From Artocarpus heterophyllus (lineage: Eukaryota; Streptophyta; Magnoliopsida; Rosales; Moraceae), in NCBI GenBank assembly GCA_025403435.1, contig CM046341.1, positions 5,651,462 to 5,715,461 on the forward strand: a DNA stretch of 64,000 nt, written 5' to 3'. This document shows positions 60,130 through 64,000 of the stretch, piece after piece (the first letter of the stretch is position 1; the number at the start of each line of letters is the position of its first letter). The translations under genes and the position numbers were made by a program. The notes below the pieces were generated by a model, which saw nothing but the letters and a program-made list of their open reading frames with translations, made no database searches and was not told where the DNA came from.

Positions 60130-61895
60130 TCTCACGCCTCATGGAGAAGTCCAACTGAAGTTGCGCACAACTTCAGTTTCTCGATCGAAACCGTCTTGGT
60201 GAGCATATCTGCTGGATTCTGACTCCCAAGAATCTTCTCGAGCTTTAACACCCCATCTTCCAAAGTCGATCTGATGAAGTGATACCGTAATTGTATATGC
60301 TTAGTCCTAGCATGAAATGCATGATTTTTCGCCAAGTGAATGGCGATCTGACTGTCACTGTGTAATGCACTCCTTTCTTGCTTGTGGCCCAGTTTTTCTA
60401 GAAACGACTGTAACCAAATCATCTCCTTGCTCGCTTCTGTCATTGCCACATACTCTGCTTTAGTTATAGAGAGTGCAATAATCTTTTGCAACTTCGAGAC
60501 TCAACTAACTGCTGTGCCACCCAAAGTGTAGACATAACCGGTGATACTCTTTCTGCCATCAATGCCTCCAGTCATATCAGCATCTACATAGCCCTGTAGT
60601 CCCAAGTCTGACTTCTTGAAACACAATGCTAAACCCGCAGTACCTCTCAGATATCTGAGAATCCACTTCATTGCCTCCCAATGCTACTTGCCTGGATTGC
60701 TCATGTACCTACTCACAACTCCCACTGCATGTGCAATATCCGGTCTGGTACACACCATGGCATACATGAGACTGCCTCTTGCTTAAGCATAAGGCACCTT
60801 AGCCATGTGGTCTTGCTCCTACTCCGTGGTCGGTGATTGCTCCTTTGATAACTTGAAGTGACTGGCCAAAAGAGTACTCACAGGCTTCACATTATCCACG
60901 TTGAATCTGCTAAGCACCTTTTCAACATATTCTTCCTATGATAGTTTCAGACCATTATTATTCCTCATTACTCTCATCCCAAGGATTTGTTTTGCAGCAC
61001 CCAAATCCTTTATTGCAAACTCCTTAGACAGCTCCTTCTTTAGCATGTCAATCTCCTGTTTGTAACCACGTACTATTAGCATGTCATCGACATATAGCAA
61101 TAATATAATGTAGGAGTCACCAAAATTCTTCACATAACAACAGTGATCTCCTTGACACCTCAAGAAACTATTGCTACACATAAACTGTCAAACTTCTTGT
61201 ACCACTACCTGAGAGCTTGTTTTAGGCCATACAAGCTCTTCTAAAGTTTGCACACCAAATTCTCCTTACCTGGTACTTCGAAACCTTATGACTATTTTAT
61301 GTAGATCTCCTCCTCCAAATCACCATGGAGAAAGGCCGTCTTAACATCCAATTGTTCCAAGAACAAGTCTTCATTTGCCACTAGCGCAAATAATGTCTTG
61401 ATCGTGGTTAATTTCACCATCAGAGAAAAAATCTCGTTAAAGTCGATGCCCTCTTTCTGCTGAAAGCCTTTTACTACCAGCCTTGCCTTATACCGTTTAC
61501 TGTCATCACTTTCATCTTTTATCCGGTATACCCATTTATTATGCAAGGCCTTTTTGTCTTGTGGTAACTTTGTTAATTGTCATGTCTAATTAGATATTAA
61601 GGAATCCATTTCATCCCTTATGGCTAACTCTCACTTGACCGAATCTTTAGCCTGCACAGTTTCATTATAACTCTTTAGTTCAGCTCTATCGGTCAATAAG
61701 ATGTAATGCAGAGAAGGGAAGTATCTCTGCTGCAGCCTGATAGTCCTGCTAGATCTCCTGACTGGAGTGGCAAGAGTGCTCTGATTTTCTTATGGAGCTA
61801 TATTCTCTTGATCTTCAACCTCTGGATTTTGCACCTTCACTTTAGGATGATCCTTTAATGGAATCACCTCAGGCTTCTTACTTTCAAGTCATTAC
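60130..61895 (-). pseudogene. Copia pol remnant: reverse transcriptase and RNase H
   Basis: From high to low coordinates: the integrase-RT linker; reverse transcriptase (NKWVYRIKDESD, RYKARLVVKGFQQKEGIDF, QLDVKTAFLHGDLEE, 61546-61292); the catalytic YVDD near 61083-61095; the conserved YMSNPGK and RYLRGT region (60650-60720, with stops); and RNase H (ALSITKAEYVAM, SDSQIAIHLAKN, RTKHIQLRYHFIR, 60491-60132). Several stop codons and changes break the frame. The layout is Ty1/copia and the wording is closest to the Tnt1/Tork lineage, by memory only. Confidence 0.88.
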
Positions 61896-62146
61896 TGTAA
61901 CACCCACCTATTTTTATGTAATGAATTACGTTAAGTTAGTAACGACGTTAATGATATTTTATTAATAACTTATGATATACGTAATGATATATGATGTTAA
62001 TGTTACTAACTTTTATGTCAAGTTTTATGACAGGTGACGACCGCATGGAATCGTTGTGCTCAAGTGTTCATGATTATTTTAATGTATGTTTAATTATGAT
62101 GCAATGATATATGAATGCTTTAATGTATGACATTTATGGACAGTTC

Positions 62147-62265
62147 GGCAGGCCGAACTTTTAAGATCGGCAGGCCGAAATGTCTGCCCGAGATCGACAG
62201 GCCGAAGAAACCCATCGGCAGGCCAAACTTGGTGGAACCGGCAGGCTGAAGGAGAAAATAGCAAG
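62147..62265 (+). repeat. 22-bp-period GGCAGGCCGA array in the third LTR family
   Basis: Six cores at 62147, 62169, 62196, 62217, 62240 and 62260 (steps 20-27 bp). Several full TTCGGCAGGCCGAA-type units. Confidence 0.88.
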
Positions 62266-63847
62266 CCGAATATGGCTGACGAGCAGTCAGCAGAAATCTC
62301 TCCAAATTTATGGCTGAGATAATTACGTTAAATAGGTGATTAATTGGCATATTAATGGAATGATTTTATCAGTTAAGGAAATAAGGGGTTTGACTTTGCA
62401 TTGATTTGTATTATTTTAAATGGTTTCCTATTTTAAGAGGGCATAATATGGTAAGATGTGATGATTTGTTGACTTTCCTTCTTTCTCTCCTCTTTCCCAC
62501 GCCAATAGCCACCCAACAGTCAGAAAATTCTGACTTAATGAAGGGAATTGAATTCCCATCAATTATGCTCATTATGTTAAAATTTTTAACGTTCCATTTT
62601 CATCATTTCTTTCTCATTCTCACGTTTCTCTCTCTCTCAAACTTCTGAGACGTTTTCTGATTTTCTCCTTTATCTCTTCTTCTCCACGAATTTCATCCTT
62701 CATCCTTTCAAAAATTCTCTGCAAGTATTGAAAGAAAAAGTTATATTTTGTTGGTGAAATTCAAGGGTTTTGAGAAGAAAATTTTCAAGGTAAGGACTCG
62801 TTTCTTGTGTTTTTGAAAAGAATTCTCCTCCTCAATCCGTCTACAATATCTTTCTTTAGGTATTGTATTTGTTTCGAATTTTTAATATGTTATGCATGTA
62901 TGTATATGTGAATGTTATATGAATGGATGATTTACGATATGATGTTAAGTATTGATTTTATTGTGTTTAAATGGAAAAATGACAGGAACACACAAAGGAA
63001 CGAGCACTTCGAGACCGCGACGTCGTCACCAAATCATTTAAGGTTAAGTAAGCTAGCTGTTAAGGAAAGTACATTCTCACCTGTAACATGACATGTTTTT
63101 ACAAGATTTGATGTTATGTTCATAATGATATTCATGATGATTTTATGGATATTTTCCTTAAGAATTTCTATGAAAGATTTTCATGATTTTAAGTTGTGCA
63201 TGATGATTTTGGCATGTTTCAAAGTATGAAAATTATGTATATATGTATCACCTAATAAGTGTTGCACACCAATGTTATGAAATGAAATGTTATGATGTCA
63301 TGTTTGGTTTTGTATTAGCTACCATTCTCTTCTTATGACGGCACGCCTATGATGATGTTTATAGTGCAACACTTGGGCCCTTAAGATAAAATGGAATAAG
63401 TTTTTAAATGATGAACGCAATAAAAGATATGTTCTATGAAATTGTGCTTAAAGCACTTTTATGATATGATGACAATGATGATGATGATGTTTATGAAATG
63501 TTTTAATTTGTGAGAATTATATGTACTTACTAAGCATTAGCTTAATCATGTTTTATGTCATGTTGCAGATAAAGGTAAGAAAATCATGGATTAGGTGGAG
63601 GACATGGAGAGGCGTGTGAGCACTAAGCACGATGAATTGTAACCGGAAGCACGCCAAGAAGAACGTTCTTATGTTTTAATTAGTTATATATTTTGGAACA
63701 TATATTTATGTTAAGTTTTAAGAATACTTATACTATGGTTTTATAAGTTATTTTATCATTTTTAATGAATTATTAACTTCCGTAATATTTTATGAAAAGT
63801 TGGTTTGTTTTAAAAACTAAGTTTTTCTCAAAGATTTTGGCTCGGTC

Positions 63848-63975
63848 GGCCTGCCGAAGTCTGAAAGTTTGGCCTACCGATCATGTTTTCGGCCTGCCGA
63901 ACGTTGATAAATTTTTAGGTCTGAATTACAAAGCTTCTGCTGGCCTGCCGGTTGAGCGAACTTCTGCCTGCCGAA
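63848..63975 (-). repeat. Opposite-strand GGCAGGCCGA array
   Basis: Reverse-complement cores (CCTGCC or CCTACC) at 63850, 63873, 63893, 63944 and 63967, with a decayed unit near 63918. The period is again 20-26 bp, which keeps phase through the decayed unit. Confidence 0.85.
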
Positions 63976-64000
63976 CTGTGGGAGTAAATGACTTTCATAT

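Larger units (their letters stand above)
59471..61895 (-). mobile_element. Ty1/copia element (Tork/Tnt1-like), 3' part, interrupted
   Basis: On the minus strand the 3' LTR (60073-59471, 603 bp, TG..CA) follows a polypurine tract (GTGGGAGAT, about 60074-60082) and a decayed pol region. It is inserted in exon 2 of the SurE pseudogene; the 5 bp before it are ATAAG. The sequence breaks at 61895, where another LTR begins, so the integrase, gag and 5' LTR would lie beyond the window if they survive. Confidence 0.88.
61896..64000 (+). mobile_element. Gypsy-type LTR inserted in the copia element, runs off the window
   Basis: It starts TGTAACACCCACC directly after copia sequence; the 5 bp before it are ATTAC. 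It contains a GGCAGGCCGA array (62147-62265), a CT-rich tract (62470-62640) and a TACTTACTAAGCATTAGC block (63530-63545) like the CTACTGAGC block of the other LTRs. No CA end followed by ATTAC is seen before 64000, so the right border is unknown. An opposite-strand array begins near 63848. Confidence 0.65.

Noticed and set aside
1..64000. tRNA, rRNA or microRNA genes
   Set aside because: No cloverleaf with convincing A and B boxes, no rRNA segment and no familiar conserved microRNA sequence was recognised by eye. A dedicated scan could still find a weak one.

Overview
The window is nuclear DNA of a flowering plant, probably a eudicot. It is AT-rich, has spliced genes with GT..AG introns, and is full of LTR retrotransposons, MITE-like repeats and AT microsatellites. 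The protein-coding genes match land-plant families. The sequence does not fix the genus, and nothing bacterial, organellar or CRISPR-like is present.

Layout. (1) 1-8098: a Ty3/gypsy chromovirus (Tekay/Del-like), cut by the window edge inside its 5' LTR. It is young (LTRs about 1% different) but dead: one open frame with four in-frame TAG stops. (2) 8571-12060: tandem and fold-back repeats. (3) 12770-15560: an intact HSP70-8-type gene with heat-shock-element-like sites and a 5'UTR intron. (4) 15.6-21.2 kb: intergenic DNA with MITEs and a probable decayed copia LTR. (5) 21249-24536, minus strand: a seven-exon SEC14/CRAL-TRIO gene (425 aa). (6) 25-38 kb: a long gene-poor stretch with MITEs, microsatellites, a SINE candidate and a GC-rich 30-bp minisatellite. 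(7) 38127-38591: a probable two-exon gene for a 73-aa protein I do not recognise. (8) 40392-43981, minus strand: an intact nine-exon SurE-type nucleotidase gene (310 aa). (9) 48117-50252 and 53497-55867: two solo LTRs of different families, each with a perfect 5-bp target-site duplication. (10) 57115-59470: a broken duplicate of the SurE gene in the same orientation, cut in exon 2 by a Ty1/copia element (59471-61895). That element is itself cut by another gypsy-type LTR that starts at 61896 and runs off the window.

The genes are independent housekeeping or stress loci, not a pathway cluster. The most unusual signals are in the repeats. A 22-bp-period array of the short palindrome TTCGG-CAGG-CCGAA recurs in LTRs of at least three families. 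A MITE-like family carries a repeated core close to TGTAGCATGTGAGAGCTTTA and occurs about ten times. A tandem duplication in SEC14 intron 6 includes a decoy 3' splice site. Exon models for the three main genes were built by hand; every junction has GT..AG and the coding totals divide exactly by three. They have not been tested against transcripts.
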